From: Achromobacter insolitus
Lineage (GTDB): Bacteria > Pseudomonadota > Gammaproteobacteria > Burkholderiales > Burkholderiaceae_B
Length of the DNA stretch: 64,000 nt
Direction: 5' to 3'
NCBI RefSeq assembly: GCF_002209555.1
Contig: NZ_NJIF01000001.1
Location: 124,001 to 188,000 of the forward strand
In this document: positions 8,876-18,762 of the stretch, piece by piece
Numbering within the stretch: the first letter of the stretch is position 1
How the letters are laid out: each line of letters starts with the position of its first letter
The notes under the pieces: generated by a model
Databases searched by the model: none
Seen by the model: the letters and a program-made list of their open reading frames with translations, nothing else
Told to the model about the DNA's origin: nothing
Translations under genes and position numbers: made by a program

Positions 8876-9024
8876 TTTGCGACCCTTCCCGCGCGCGACG
8901 GCGCCATGATACTGACTTTGACCCGTACCGCTACAAAAAGTTTACGGTACGCCATAAGGCCCAGGGCAGCACGTCATGCCCAGCCACTACAATAGACTCC
9001 TCGTTCATACAGGACTGCAATCCC

Positions 9025-11730
9025 ATGCGCACCGACACGCCCATAACCGTATATCGCAAGGATTACCAGCCCTACCCCTACGACATTCCCGAAGTCGCCC
9101 TCGCCTTCGACCTCGCGCCGGACGCGACCGAAGTACGTTGCACGATGCAAGTGCAGCGCAAGCCCGGAGCCAGCGCCGACGCCGCCCTGGTCCTGGATGG
9201 AGAAGACCTGGAACTCGTCTCGGTAGGCGTGAATGGCGCTCCCCTGCCCGCGGACAGCTACCGTCTGTCCGAACATAGCCTTGCGTTGTATGGTCTGTCG
9301 GCCAGCGCCACCGTGGAAATCGTCAGCCGCTGTAAGCCTTCGGCCAACTCCACGCTGATGGGCCTGTACGTCTCGGGCGGCAATTTCTTTACGCAGTGCG
9401 AAGCCGAGGGCTTTCGCCGCATCACCTGGTTTGCGGACCGGCCCGACGTCATGTCGCGCTACCGCGTGACTTTGCGCGCCCAGCCGGAATACCCCGTGCT
9501 GCTGTCCAATGGCAACCTGCTCGCTAGCCGCCAGTTGCCCGATGGCCGCAATGAAGTCGAATGGGAAGATCCCTTCCCCAAGCCCTGCTACCTGTTCGCG
9601 CTGGTGGCCGGCAACCTCACGCACCGCGAAACCACCGTGAAGACCGCCAGCGGCCGCAACGTCCTGCTGCAGGTCTACAGCGATCCGGGCTCGGAATCCA
9701 AGACCGAATGGGCCTTGGATTCGCTGGTGCGCGCGCTGCGCTGGGACGAAAGCCGCTTCGGCCTGGAGCTGGACCTGGACCGCTTCATGGTCGTGGCCGT
9801 CCATGACTTCAACATGGGCGCCATGGAAAACAAGGGCTTGAACATCTTCAACGCCGCCTATGTGCTGGCGGATGCGGATACCGCCACGGACGCCAATTAC
9901 GAAGGCATCGAGTCCGTCATCGGACACGAGTACTTTCACAACTGGACCGGCAACCGCGTCACTTGCCGCGACTGGTTCCAGCTGAGCCTGAAAGAAGGCC
10001 TGACCGTCTTCCGCGATCAGGAATTCAGCGCCGACATGATGGCCCAAGGCATGGATGCGGCCGAAGCCGCTAGCGCCCGCGCCGTCAAGCGGATCGACGA
10101 TGTGGTGGCGCTGCGCGCCGCCCAATTCCCGGAAGATGCCGGGCCCATGGCCCACCCGATCCGGCCGGAAAGCTACCAGGAAATCGGCAACTTCTACACC
10201 GCCACCGTGTACGAGAAAGGTGCCGAGGTCATCCGCATGCAGCACACGCTGCTGGGCGAGGAAGGCTTCCGCGCGGGCATGGATGAATACTTCCGCCGCC
10301 ACGATGGGCAGGCCGTGACCTGCGACGACTTCGTGGCCGCCATGGAATCGGTTTATGTGCGCCAGCATCCAGACCGCGACCTGTCCGTGTTCCGCCGCTG
10401 GTACCGCCAGGCCGGCACGCCTCGCGTGACCGTGAAACTGGACCACGACGCCGCCACGCGCCGCTGCACCGTGACGCTTACGCAGGAATGCCCGCTGGTC
10501 GGCGTGGAAAAGAAAGCTGGAGCCGACTACGTAAAGGCTCCCTATCACATCCCGTTCTCCATCGGCCTGCTGGACCAGCGCGGCCAGGCGCTGCCGTTGC
10601 GCCACGCTGGCGAGACCAAGGAAACCGCGCTGCTGGAACTGACCCAGCAAAGCCAGCAATGGGTGTTCGAAGATATCGCCGAGCGCCCCGTGCCATCGTT
10701 GCTGCGGGATTTCTCCGCTCCCGTCATCGTCGATTACGGCTGGACCAACGAAGAACTGGCCCTGCTGTCGGCGCATGACAGCAACCCCTTCGCGCGCTGG
10801 GAAGCTGGCCAGGAGTTTGCCACACGCCAGATCCTGGCCCTGGCCGAAGCCCGCCAGGCGGGCAAAACCCTGCATGCGGATGCCGCCTTCATCGAAACCT
10901 GGCGCGCATTGCTGACCGATCCCGCGCTCGACGCCGCCTATCGCGCCCGCGCCCTGGCCCTGCCGTCCGAAAAGACCCTGGCCGAGCGCATGCAGCAAGT
11001 GGACCCGCCCGCCCTGGCGGTGGCGCGCGATTTCCTGCGCGCCGAACTGGGACGCCAATTGGCCGCCGAGTTCCGCCAGGCGTTCGACGCCAACCAGACC
11101 CCCGGTGAATACAGCCCGGCGCCAGTCCCGGCCGGCAAGCGCGCCTTGAAGAACCTGGCGCTCAGCCATCTGATGGCGGCGGGAGAGCTCGACGCCCAGC
11201 GCCTGGCCGAGCAGCAGTACGACAAGGCCGGCAACATGACCGACAGCATGGCGGCGCTGTCCGCCCTGATCAATTTCGGCCAAGGCGATTTTCCCCAGAC
11301 GGCACTGGCCGCGTTCTACGACAAATGGCGCGACAACGCCCTGGTGGTGGACAAGTGGTTCGCCTTGCAGGCCGCGGCTCGCTCGACCACTGTGCAGACC
11401 GCGCGCGAGCTGATGCAGCATCCTGCGTTCACCTTGCGCAACCCGAACCGCGCACGCGCGCTGATCTTCCAGTTCTGCCTGAACAACGCGCGCGGCATGC
11501 ATCATCCCGACGGCACGGGCTATGCCTTCTGGGCCGAACAGGTACTGTCGCTGGATGCCCTCAACCCTGAAATCGCCGCTCGGCTGGCGCGTGCGCTGGA
11601 CAACTGGTCGCGCTTCGTGCCCGCGCTGCGCACGCCCATGCAGGCTGCCCTGCAGCGGGTGCGCGCACATGAAGGCCTGTCGCGCAATGTGCAGGAAATC
11701 GTATCCAAGGCTTTAGAATTCGCAGCATAG
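9025..11730 (+). CDS. pepN: Aminopeptidase N
   Basis: 901-residue M1 family zinc aminopeptidase of the E. coli PepN type, which removes N-terminal residues from peptides in the cytoplasm. The exopeptidase motif GAMENKG lies near residue 266. The zinc site HEYFH is at about 301-305, with the third ligand Glu in LKEGLTV about 19 residues on. A C-terminal helical domain completes the usual length. fbp starts 9 bp downstream, so the two are probably co-transcribed. Confidence 0.97.
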   Translation: MRTDTPITVYRKDYQPYPYDIPEVALAFDLAPDATEVRCTMQVQRKPGASADAALVLDGEDLELVSVGVNGAPLPADSYRLSEHSLALYGLSASATVEIVSRCKPSANSTLMGLYVSGGNFFTQCEAEGFRRITWFADRPDVMSRYRVTLRAQPEYPVLLSNGNLLASRQLPDGRNEVEWEDPFPKPCYLFALVAGNLTHRETTVKTASGRNVLLQVYSDPGSESKTEWALDSLVRALRWDESRFGLELDLDRFMVVAVHDFNMGAMENKGLNIFNAAYVLADADTATDANYEGIESVIGHEYFHNWTGNRVTCRDWFQLSLKEGLTVFRDQEFSADMMAQGMDAAEAASARAVKRIDDVVALRAAQFPEDAGPMAHPIRPESYQEIGNFYTATVYEKGAEVIRMQHTLLGEEGFRAGMDEYFRRHDGQAVTCDDFVAAMESVYVRQHPDRDLSVFRRWYRQAGTPRVTVKLDHDAATRRCTVTLTQECPLVGVEKKAGADYVKAPYHIPFSIGLLDQRGQALPLRHAGETKETALLELTQQSQQWVFEDIAERPVPSLLRDFSAPVIVDYGWTNEELALLSAHDSNPFARWEAGQEFATRQILALAEARQAGKTLHADAAFIETWRALLTDPALDAAYRARALALPSEKTLAERMQQVDPPALAVARDFLRAELGRQLAAEFRQAFDANQTPGEYSPAPVPAGKRALKNLALSHLMAAGELDAQRLAEQQYDKAGNMTDSMAALSALINFGQGDFPQTALAAFYDKWRDNALVVDKWFALQAAARSTTVQTARELMQHPAFTLRNPNRARALIFQFCLNNARGMHHPDGTGYAFWAEQVLSLDALNPEIAARLARALDNWSRFVPALRTPMQAALQRVRAHEGLSRNVQEIVSKALEFAA

Positions 11731-11739
11731 GAGATCCCT

Positions 11740-12762
11740 TTGAAACGCAAAACATTGACCCAATACCTGGTGGAGCAGCAACGCTCCGCCCAAGCCCTGG
11801 CGCCGGAAGTACGGCTCCTCATCGAAGTCGTGGCGCGGGCCTGCAAGGCCATCAGCCACGCAGTGAGCAAGGGTGCGCTTGGCGGCGTCCTCGGCAGCCT
11901 CGAAAGCGAAAACGTCCAGGGCGAAGTGCAGAAGAAGCTGGACGTCCTGTCCAACGAGATTCTGCTCGAAGCCAATGAATGGGGCGGTCACCTCGCCGCC
12001 ATGGCCTCGGAAGAGATGGAAACCATCCATCTGATCCCGAACCGCTACCCCAAGGGCGAATACCTGTTGTTGTTCGATCCCCTGGACGGCTCGTCGAACA
12101 TCGACGTGAACGTTTCCATCGGCACCATCTTCTCGGTGCTGCACGCGCCGCACAATGTGTCCGGCGCCCCCGTTTGCGAACAGGACTTCCTGCAACCGGG
12201 CGACAAACAGGTCGTCGCCGGCTATGCCGTCTATGGCCCGCAGACCATGCTGGTGCTGACCATAGGCAATGGCGTGGTTGGCTTCACGCTGGACCGCGAA
12301 ATGGGCTCTTGGGTGCTGACCCACGAAAACATCCGCGTGCCGGAAGACACCAAGGAATTCGCCATCAACATGTCGAACATGCGTCACTGGGCCGCCCCGG
12401 TCAAGCGCTATGTCGACGACTGCCTGGCCGGCACGACCGGCCCGCTGGGCAAGGACTACAACATGCGCTGGATCGCCTCCATGGTGGCCGACGTGCATCG
12501 CATCCTGACCCGCGGCGGCATCTTCATGTACCCCTGGGACGCCCGCGAACCCGGCAAGGCCGGCAAGCTGCGGCTGATGTACGAAGCCAACCCCATGAGC
12601 TTCCTGGTCGAACAGGCTGGCGGCGCCGCAATCAATGGCACCCAGCGCATCATGGAGATCCAGCCGGACAAGCTGCACCAGCGTGTCAGCGTGATCCTGG
12701 GCTCGAAGAACGAAGTCGACCGCGTCGGCCGCTACCACGCGGAAGAAGCCGCCAAGCAGTAA
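11740..12762 (+). CDS. fbp: Fructose-1,6-bisphosphatase class I
   Basis: 340-residue enzyme of gluconeogenesis, hydrolysing fructose 1,6-bisphosphate to fructose 6-phosphate. The metal/phosphate motif [12 protein letters not shown] and a preceding Glu-rich EEMETIH segment are present. The start is a TTG with GGAG about six bases ahead; no ATG lies between it and the pepN stop, and the resulting N-terminus ([10 protein letters not shown]) fits the family. It follows pepN by 9 bp and ends just before a terminator. Confidence 0.95.
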   Translation: MKRKTLTQYLVEQQRSAQALAPEVRLLIEVVARACKAISHAVSKGALGGVLGSLESENVQGEVQKKLDVLSNEILLEANEWGGHLAAMASEEMETIHLIPNRYPKGEYLLLFDPLDGSSNIDVNVSIGTIFSVLHAPHNVSGAPVCEQDFLQPGDKQVVAGYAVYGPQTMLVLTIGNGVVGFTLDREMGSWVLTHENIRVPEDTKEFAINMSNMRHWAAPVKRYVDDCLAGTTGPLGKDYNMRWIASMVADVHRILTRGGIFMYPWDAREPGKAGKLRLMYEANPMSFLVEQAGGAAINGTQRIMEIQPDKLHQRVSVILGSKNEVDRVGRYHAEEAAKQ

Positions 12763-12783
12763 AACTGCGACGCTGCATCCATG

Positions 12784-12820
12784 AAAAAAGCCCCGGCGCC
12801 TTACGCGCCGGGGCTTTTTT
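12784..12820 (+). terminator. Rho-independent terminator after fbp
   Basis: A stem of AGCCCCGGCGC / GCGCCGGGGCT flanked by A6 and T6. Symmetric, so it can also serve the convergent YgdI-like gene. Confidence 0.9.
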
Positions 12821-12845
12821 CATGGACAAATGATCAGGGCGACGG

Positions 12846-13067
12846 TCACTTGACCTGTTCAATGGACTTCACGTCGTCCTTGTTGATCTGGACCTTCTTG
12901 CCGTCCTTGTCATACTCGTACATGCCCGATTCCTCATCGTACTTGGGCGTATCGGGCGTCACGGTCGAGCTGCCGTCCCGCTGCTGAATGACCGACGGAG
13001 ACGAGCATCCGGCCAGCACCCCGAATCCGGTCACGGCCAGGGCGAGCGTCATGGTCTTCAGTTTCAT
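12846..13067 (-). CDS. YgdI/YgdR-type small lipoprotein
   Basis: 73-residue lipoprotein with a signal peptide ending in the lipobox LAGC (Cys21). The mature domain reads SSPSVIQQRDGSSTVT then YEYDKDGKKVQINKDDVKSIEQ, the compact beta-rich DUF903 fold seen in E. coli YgdI and YgdR. Cellular role is unknown; such proteins are small envelope lipoproteins, often abundant. It is convergent with fbp. Confidence 0.85.
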   Translation of the reverse strand: MKLKTMTLALAVTGFGVLAGCSSPSVIQQRDGSSTVTPDTPKYDEESGMYEYDKDGKKVQINKDDVKSIEQVK

Positions 13068-13182
13068 GGGCGTGTTCTCCGAAAGTGAATCGTAAATTCA
13101 CTGTATCTGACCCTGTCCCCGCATTCGTGACGGGTTGTGGTCAAAATGCATGCGAAGGTAATGAGGTCGCCCCCCAAAAGGC

Positions 13183-13215
13183 AAAAAACCCCTCGCAAGC
13201 CGGGCCTGCGAGGGG
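13183..13215 (-). terminator. Rho-independent terminator after thrC
   Basis: Stem CCCCTCGCA / TGCGAGGGG at 13189-13215 with six T residues following on the minus strand (A run 13183-13188), 30 bp behind the thrC stop. Confidence 0.9.
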
Positions 13216-13245
13216 TTGCACACGCACACAAGACGCAAGCGGCCT

Positions 13246-14655
13246 TTACACCTTGGCGTGGGCCTCGATGTAACGGCGCACTGTGGCCACGTCGCAATCC
13301 ATGGTTTCAACCCGCTGCGGCAGGGATTCCAGATCGGCCAGGTTGCCCGGCGGCGTGGCCGGACGGCCCAGCGCCTGTTCGATGGTTTCCGAGAACTTCG
13401 CCGGCAAGGCGGTTTCCAGCACCAGCATCGGCACGCCGGGTTCAACGAAGTCGCGCGCGACCTTGACGCCATCGGCGGTATGCGGATCGATCAACACGCC
13501 GGTTGCGTCGTAGACCGAGCGGATGGTAGCCAGACGGTCGTCATGCGAGCTCGCGCCCGACACGAAGCCATAGCGCTCCTCGAATTGCGGTTTCAGCGAG
13601 GACAGATCGAACGATCCATCGCGCGCCATGCTGGCCCACAACGCTTTGACGCGGGCGGCATCGCGGCCCACCAGATCGAACACGAAGCGCTCGAAGTTCG
13701 AGGCCCGCGAAATGTCCATCGAGGGGCTGGAGGTGGCATAGGTCTGCTCGGCGGGACGCGGACGATAGACACCGGTACGGAAGAACTCTTCCAGCACATT
13801 GTTCTCGTTGGTGGCCAGCACCAGGCGGCGGATGGGCAGGCCCATGCTGCGCGCGATATGTCCGGACAGGATATTGCCGAAGTTGCCCGAGGGAACCGCG
13901 AACGAAACCTGCTCGCCAGCCTTGCTGGTGGCGCGCAGCCAGCCATGGAAGTAGTACACCACCTGGGCGGCGATGCGCGCCCAGTTGATGGAATTGACCG
14001 CGCCGAGGCGATACTTGGTCTTGAATTCCAGGTCGCCCGCCAAGGCCTTGACGATGTCCTGGGCCTCGTCGAAGACGCCGCGCACGGCGATGTTGTGGAT
14101 GTTCTCGTCCTGCAGCGAGTACATCTGGGCGCGCTGGAACGCGCTCATGCGGCCGTGGGGCGACAGCATGAATACCGCCACGCCCTTTTTGCCGCGCAAG
14201 GCATACTCGGCCGCCGAACCCGTGTCGCCGGACGTTGCGCCCACGATATTCAGGGTCGTGCCACGCTTGGACAGCACATACTCGAAGACCTGGCCCAGGA
14301 ACTGCATGGCCATGTCCTTGAAGGCCAGCGTCGGACCTTCAGACAGGCCCAGCAGCGACAGGCCGCCGTCCAGCGGGCGCAGCGGGACGATGTCCTCGCT
14401 ATTGAAGATTTGCTGCGTGTAGGCCGCGCGGGTGAGGCGGCGCAGATCGTCGGCCGGGATGTCGGTGGCGAACATCGACAGCACTTCGAACGCCAAGTCG
14501 GCATACGGCAGGCCGCGCCAGGACTCCAGCGTGTCGGCCGAGACCTGGGGCAGTTGCTCCGGAACGGCCAAGCCGCCGTCCGGCGCCAGGCCTTCCAGCA
14601 GGATGTCCGAGAATTGCAGCGGTGTCATGCCGCCACGAGTAGATATGTATTTCAT
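13246..14655 (-). CDS. thrC: Threonine synthase
   Basis: 469-residue PLP enzyme that converts O-phosphohomoserine to threonine, the last step of the pathway. The PLP lysine lies in PTLAFKDMAMQF (about residue 110), and the phosphate/PLP loops GATSGDTGSAAE and VPSGNFGN are present. It follows hom on the same strand, and hom supplies homoserine. The kinase step (thrB) is not in the window. A GC-rich repeat separates hom from thrC. Confidence 0.97.
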   Translation of the reverse strand: MKYISTRGGMTPLQFSDILLEGLAPDGGLAVPEQLPQVSADTLESWRGLPYADLAFEVLSMFATDIPADDLRRLTRAAYTQQIFNSEDIVPLRPLDGGLSLLGLSEGPTLAFKDMAMQFLGQVFEYVLSKRGTTLNIVGATSGDTGSAAEYALRGKKGVAVFMLSPHGRMSAFQRAQMYSLQDENIHNIAVRGVFDEAQDIVKALAGDLEFKTKYRLGAVNSINWARIAAQVVYYFHGWLRATSKAGEQVSFAVPSGNFGNILSGHIARSMGLPIRRLVLATNENNVLEEFFRTGVYRPRPAEQTYATSSPSMDISRASNFERFVFDLVGRDAARVKALWASMARDGSFDLSSLKPQFEERYGFVSGASSHDDRLATIRSVYDATGVLIDPHTADGVKVARDFVEPGVPMLVLETALPAKFSETIEQALGRPATPPGNLADLESLPQRVETMDCDVATVRRYIEAHAKV

Positions 14656-14689
14656 GTCGATGGTTCCGCTATGCGCTACGCCGTTGCTC

Positions 14690-14784
14690 CCGGACCCCGG
14701 CCGCCGCGGAACCGGCTTTGCCGGTCCGCCAGCGGCGCCCCCTGGAGGAGGAAGCGCCGCAGGCGCTTCGGGGGTGCGGCTTGC
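14690..14784 (-). repeat. GC-rich intergenic repeat, family B copy 1 (hom-thrC)
   Basis: The segment behind the hom stop aligns with the one behind the alaC stop (16180-16257). Shared blocks on the plus strand are CCGGCTT(T/C)GCCGGTCCGC, GGCGCCCCC and a GCGC-rich end. It holds short hairpins such as CCGGC/GCCGG. Orientation relative to the preceding gene is the same in both copies. Confidence 0.7.
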
Positions 14785-16128
14785 TCACGTCAGGTTTTCC
14801 ACGCGCAGGCGCGTGACTTTGGAACGGACGAACGGCAGGGCCTCGATACGCTCGATCGCCCGATTGACATTGCCTTCGACTGCTTCGTGCGTCAGGAAGA
14901 TGATGTCGGCGCCGCCGATGTGGGACGGCTGCTGGATCATCGATCCAATGGAAATGGAACGGTCGGCCAGAATGCGCGCGATATCGGCCAGCACGCCCGG
15001 CTGATCGTCCACGCGCAGGCGCAGGTAGTACGAGGTGCTGACCTTTTCGATCGGCAGGATCGGCGTATCGGACATGGCGTCCGGCTGGAAAGCCAGATGC
15101 GGCACGCGGTTGCCCGGATCGGCGGTGTGCAGGCGGGTCACGTCGACCAGGTCAGCCACCACGGCCGAGGCGGTGGGCTCTTCGCCCGCGCCCTGGCCAT
15201 AGTACAGCGTGGGGCCCACGGCATCGCCCTTGACCAGCACGGCGTTCATGGCACCTTCGACGTTGGCCAGCAGGCGCTCTGCGGGCACCAGCGCGGGATG
15301 CACGCGCAGTTCGATGCCATCGGGGCGGCGCTTGGTGACACCCAGCAGCTTGATGCGATAGCCCAGGCGTTCCGCGTGTTCGATGTCTTCGGCAGCCAGC
15401 TGCGAAATACCCTCGATGTAGGCGCGGTCGAATTGGACCGGTACGCCGAAAGCGAGCGAAGCCAGCAGGGTCAGTTTGTGAGCCGCATCCACGCCTTCCA
15501 CGTCGAACGTGGGATCGGCTTCGGCATAGCCCAGGCGCTGCGCCTCGGCCAACACGTCGGCGAATGGCAGGCCGCGCGAACGCATCTCGGACAGGATGAA
15601 GTTGGTGGTGCCGTTGATGATGCCGGCCACCCACTGGATGCGGTTGGCGGTAAGGCCCTCGCGGATTGCCTTGATGATGGGAATACCACCGGCGACGGCG
15701 GCCTCGAAGGTCACCATCACGCCGCGCTCGTGGGCCGCCGCGAAAATTTCGTTGCCATGCTTGGCCAGCAAGGCCTTGTTGGCGGTCACGACATGCTTGC
15801 CGTTGGCGATGGCTTCCAGCACCAGTTCACGCGCCAGCGTATCGCCGCCGATCAGTTCGACGACGATGTCGATTTCAGGATCGCGCACCAGCGCGCGTAC
15901 ATCGGTATCGACCAGAATGGCGTCGCCGACACGGGCGCGCGCCTTGGCCACGTCGCGCACGGCGGCGCGGGTCACCTCGATGCGGCGGCCGGCACGGCGA
16001 GCGATTTCTTCTGCATTACGCGACAGCACCGCCCAGGTGCCTCCGCCAACCACGCCCAGGCCGAGCAGGCCGACTTTCATGGGTTTCATCGCGGCGCCTT
16101 CTGCGGGCGGGCGTTGAGGGGAATTCAT
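14785..16128 (-). CDS. hom: Homoserine dehydrogenase
   Basis: 447-residue NAD(P)-dependent enzyme converting aspartate semialdehyde to homoserine for threonine and methionine. The nucleotide fold begins MKVGLLGLGVVGGGT. The catalytic region has EAAVAGGIPIIKAIREGL and GIINGTTNFIL. A C-terminal ACT domain (YYLRLRVDDQPGVLADIARIL) suggests threonine feedback. The start at 16128 has GGAG seven bases upstream; an internal ATG 39 bp further on (MKPMKV) is a possible alternative. It lies between alaC and thrC. Confidence 0.96.
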   Translation of the reverse strand: MNSPQRPPAEGAAMKPMKVGLLGLGVVGGGTWAVLSRNAEEIARRAGRRIEVTRAAVRDVAKARARVGDAILVDTDVRALVRDPEIDIVVELIGGDTLARELVLEAIANGKHVVTANKALLAKHGNEIFAAAHERGVMVTFEAAVAGGIPIIKAIREGLTANRIQWVAGIINGTTNFILSEMRSRGLPFADVLAEAQRLGYAEADPTFDVEGVDAAHKLTLLASLAFGVPVQFDRAYIEGISQLAAEDIEHAERLGYRIKLLGVTKRRPDGIELRVHPALVPAERLLANVEGAMNAVLVKGDAVGPTLYYGQGAGEEPTASAVVADLVDVTRLHTADPGNRVPHLAFQPDAMSDTPILPIEKVSTSYYLRLRVDDQPGVLADIARILADRSISIGSMIQQPSHIGGADIIFLTHEAVEGNVNRAIERIEALPFVRSKVTRLRVENLT

Positions 16129-16179
16129 TTCAGTTCTCCATAGCTGCTATGCAAGGGACACCATACCTGGCAGCACCAA

Positions 16180-16257
16180 GCGCGGCCGCGCGGAGCCGGC
16201 TTCGCCGGTCCGCTGCGGCGCCCCCAGGGGGAAGCGCGCAGCGCTGCGGGGGGAGCC
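16180..16257 (-). repeat. GC-rich intergenic repeat, family B copy 2 (alaC-hom)
   Basis: Directly abuts the alaC stop codon. It aligns with copy 1 over roughly 75 bp (CCGGCTTCGCCGGTCCGC, then GGCGCCCCC, then a CGC-rich tail). Two copies lie in the same chain of leftward genes, each immediately 3' of a stop codon. Confidence 0.7.
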
Positions 16258-17445
16258 CTACTTCAGCAATCCGTCCTTGCGGAACATGTCTTTGATGCCT
16301 CGCACCGCTTGCCGCGTGCGCTGCTCGTTTTCGATCAGGGCGAAGCGCACGTATTCGTCGCCGTACTCGCCGAAGCCGATCCCGGGGGACACGGCCACTT
16401 TCGCATCCGACAGGACACGCTTGGCAAATTCCAAAGAGCCCATCGCCCTGTAGGGTTCGGGAATCTGCGCCCAGATGTACATGGACGCCTTGGGAATTTC
16501 CACATTCCAACCTGCTTCATGCAAGCCGCGCACGAGCACGTCGCGGCGGCTTTGATACTGTGCCACGATTTCGTTCACGCAGTCCTGCGGACCGTCGAGG
16601 GCGGCGATGGACGCCACCTGGATCGGCGTGAACGTGCCGTAGTCGTGATAACTCTTGATGCGCGCGAGCGCATTGACCAGCTCGCGGTTGCCGACCATGT
16701 AGCCGATGCGCCAGCCCGCCATGTTGTAGCTCTTGCTCATCGTGAAGAACTCGACCGCGACATCGCGCGCGCCAGGCACCTGCATGATGGACGGAGCCAC
16801 GTAGCCGTCGAAGGTGATGTCGGCGTAGGCCAGATCGTGCACGACCAGGATATCGTGTTCCTTGGCCAGCGCGACCACGCGTTCGAAGAACGACAGGTCC
16901 ACGCACTGTGCGGTCGGATTGCTGGGAAAGCCCAGCACCATCATCTTGGGCTTGGGAATGGATTCGCGCACGGCGCGCTCCAGTTCCTCGAAGAAATCCA
17001 CGCCCGGCGTCATGCGCACCGAACGGATGTTGGCGCCGGCGATGACCGCGCCGTAGATGTGGATCGGATAGCTGGGGTTGGGCACCAGGACCGTGTCGCC
17101 GCGGTCCAGGGTGGCCAGCATCAGGTGGGCCAGGCCTTCCTTGGACCCGATGGTGACGATGGCTTCGGAGTCCGGATCGAACTCGACCGCATAGCGGCGC
17201 TGGTACCAGTCACAGATCGCCTTGCGCAGGCGCGGAATGCCCTTGGACACCGAATAGCCGTGCGTCGTCGGGCGGATTGTGGCTTCCACCATCTTGTCGA
17301 CGATGTGCTTGGGAGTTGCGCCGTCCGGATTGCCCATGGACATGTCGATGATGTCTTCGCCGCGCCTACGCGCCGCCATCTTGAGCTCGCCGGTAATGTT
17401 GAAAACGTACGGGGGCAAACGCTCGATGCGGGAGAACTTCCTCAT
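16258..17445 (-). CDS. alaC: Alanine transaminase, AlaC-type aminotransferase
   Basis: 395-residue class I/II PLP aminotransferase of the AlaC (YfdZ) type, interconverting pyruvate/glutamate and alanine/2-oxoglutarate. The PLP lysine is in [15 protein letters not shown]. Substrate motifs include SMGNPDG near residue 36 and GFPSNPTAQ. The start [16 protein letters not shown] has AAGGA upstream and matches the family; a longer open frame upstream is not protein-like. It lies upstream of hom and thrC on the same strand, a common arrangement in beta-proteobacteria. Confidence 0.93.
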   Translation of the reverse strand: MRKFSRIERLPPYVFNITGELKMAARRRGEDIIDMSMGNPDGATPKHIVDKMVEATIRPTTHGYSVSKGIPRLRKAICDWYQRRYAVEFDPDSEAIVTIGSKEGLAHLMLATLDRGDTVLVPNPSYPIHIYGAVIAGANIRSVRMTPGVDFFEELERAVRESIPKPKMMVLGFPSNPTAQCVDLSFFERVVALAKEHDILVVHDLAYADITFDGYVAPSIMQVPGARDVAVEFFTMSKSYNMAGWRIGYMVGNRELVNALARIKSYHDYGTFTPIQVASIAALDGPQDCVNEIVAQYQSRRDVLVRGLHEAGWNVEIPKASMYIWAQIPEPYRAMGSLEFAKRVLSDAKVAVSPGIGFGEYGDEYVRFALIENEQRTRQAVRGIKDMFRKDGLLK

Positions 17446-17779
17446 GATGGGAATCCTTAGGGGCGATAAAAGGGCAAAAAAACCAGGGCGCGAATGCGCG
17501 AAGGGGAAATGGGTTCGAAACGCCGCGGGAGCACAAGATTGCAGCGCAGCAAAACCCTGTAATCTAGCGCAAGGACGCCCGTGCGGCAAATGGGAAAAAA
17601 ACGGGGCCGCTTTCCGCGTCCGCCCCCCGTAAAAGTCCGCATTCCGGGGGGGCTGCCTCGCTCTCCATTTTGCTCGTTGCCCAAACCCGCTAAACCGGCG
17701 CCTCCGGGGGGCGTGGATACCCTGCAACATGGCGTCATCCTGATGCGCTATTATCGGGAACATAAAGCCGGAGTTTTTA
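17446..17779. promoter_or_regulatory. Divergent promoter region, alaC / Mth938-like gene
   Basis: 334 bp between two divergent genes. Near the right end TATTAT at 17749-17754 could be a -10 element for the rightward operon, though no good -35 is visible. The remainder is purine- and C-rich with no supported ORF or repeat. Confidence 0.4.
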
Positions 17780-18241
17780 TTGAAGCTGCATACCGATCCT
17801 GCGACGGCCGCTCTGAATACCGTCACCGCCTATGGCGATGGCTACATCGAGGTCAACCAGGTACGTTTTTCCTCCTCGGTCGCATTCGGCCCCGAAGGCG
17901 AAGTTACCCACTGGCCCGTTGAGTCGCCGGCCGACATCACCCCCACCCTCTTGCGCCAGGCGGCCGGATTGTCCGAGCCCGTCCGCGACCCCATGGCATT
18001 TCTGGACGAACCAGAAGCCAGCCCTACCCGTCCCGCGAACGCGCCGGAAGTGCTGCTGGTGGGCACGGGCGCGCGTCAGCAGTTCCTGCGCCCCGACGTG
18101 CTGCGCCCCCTGCTGGCGGCCGGCATCGGGGTCGAGATCATGGACACCCACGCCGCCTCGCGTACCTACAACATCCTGATGGCGGAGGGCCGGCGCGTGG
18201 TCGTGGCCCTCATCCCCCCCAACGGAGAATCCCAGAAATGA
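17780..18241 (+). CDS. Mth938-like (DUF498/NDUFAF3-type) protein
   Basis: 153-residue protein of the Mth938 family, small alpha/beta proteins related to the mitochondrial complex I assembly factor NDUFAF3; the bacterial function is not established. Family features: [20 protein letters not shown] near the N-terminus, then [16 protein letters not shown] and IEIMDT-like [16 protein letters not shown]. The start is a TTG with GGAG about seven bases upstream. The stop overlaps the peroxiredoxin start (ATGA), so the two are translationally coupled. Confidence 0.8.
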   Translation: MKLHTDPATAALNTVTAYGDGYIEVNQVRFSSSVAFGPEGEVTHWPVESPADITPTLLRQAAGLSEPVRDPMAFLDEPEASPTRPANAPEVLLVGTGARQQFLRPDVLRPLLAAGIGVEIMDTHAASRTYNILMAEGRRVVVALIPPNGESQK

Positions 18242-18702
18242 CGCCGACCATAGGCAAACCCGCGCCGCTGTTCACCGCCGAAAGCACCATAGGTCCGATC
18301 AGCCTGGAGCAATGCCAGGGCCGCGCCGTGATCCTGTATTTCTACCCCAAGGACAATACGCCTGGCTGCACCACCGAAAGCCAGGACTTCCGCGACCTGC
18401 ACGCCGATTTCCTGGCGGCCAGCGCCGTGGTCATCGGCATCTCGCGCGACTCCCTGAAATCGCACGAGAACTTCAAGGCCAAGTACGAACTTCCCTTCCC
18501 TCTCATTTCCGACGCCGACGAAACCGTCTGCAATCTGTTCGGCGTCATCAAGCAAAAGAACATGTACGGCAAGCAGGTGCGAGGCATCGAACGCAGCACT
18601 TTCCTGATCGATGCCTATGGTGTGCTGGTGCAGGAGTGGCGCGGGGTGAAGGTCCCGGGCCACGCCAAGGAAGTCCTGCAGGCAGCAAAAAGCATCGGTT
18701 AG
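18238..18702 (+). CDS. bcp: Thioredoxin-dependent peroxiredoxin, Bcp/PrxQ family
   Basis: 154-residue peroxiredoxin that reduces hydrogen peroxide and organic peroxides. The peroxidatic Cys is in DNTPGCTTESQDFRD, and the FPLISD segment is conserved. The resolving Cys five residues on, present in E. coli Bcp (CxxxxC), is absent here, where the sequence runs CTTESQ. Other Cys are at LEQCQ and VCNLF. It should therefore be an atypical or 1-Cys form. The gene overlaps the preceding Mth938-like gene by 4 bp. Confidence 0.9.
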   Translation: MTPTIGKPAPLFTAESTIGPISLEQCQGRAVILYFYPKDNTPGCTTESQDFRDLHADFLAASAVVIGISRDSLKSHENFKAKYELPFPLISDADETVCNLFGVIKQKNMYGKQVRGIERSTFLIDAYGVLVQEWRGVKVPGHAKEVLQAAKSIG

Positions 18703-18762
18703 CCGTCAGCACAGGTTTACCCGTCAGGCGCTATAGCCGGCCCACACTGGAGAGTGACAAAT

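Noticed and set aside
8974..11670. 898-codon minus-strand frame opposite pepN
   Set aside because: Shadow of pepN; composition is Gly/His/Arg-rich and no motif is present.
13216..16143. 975-codon plus-strand frame opposite thrC and hom
   Set aside because: Runs through two known enzymes and the repeat between them; no ribosome site or domain.
17457..17738. Minus-strand ORF upstream of alaC, or an N-terminal extension of AlaC
   Set aside because: Family AlaC begins at [13 protein letters not shown] with AAGGA ahead; the upstream translation is not protein-like.
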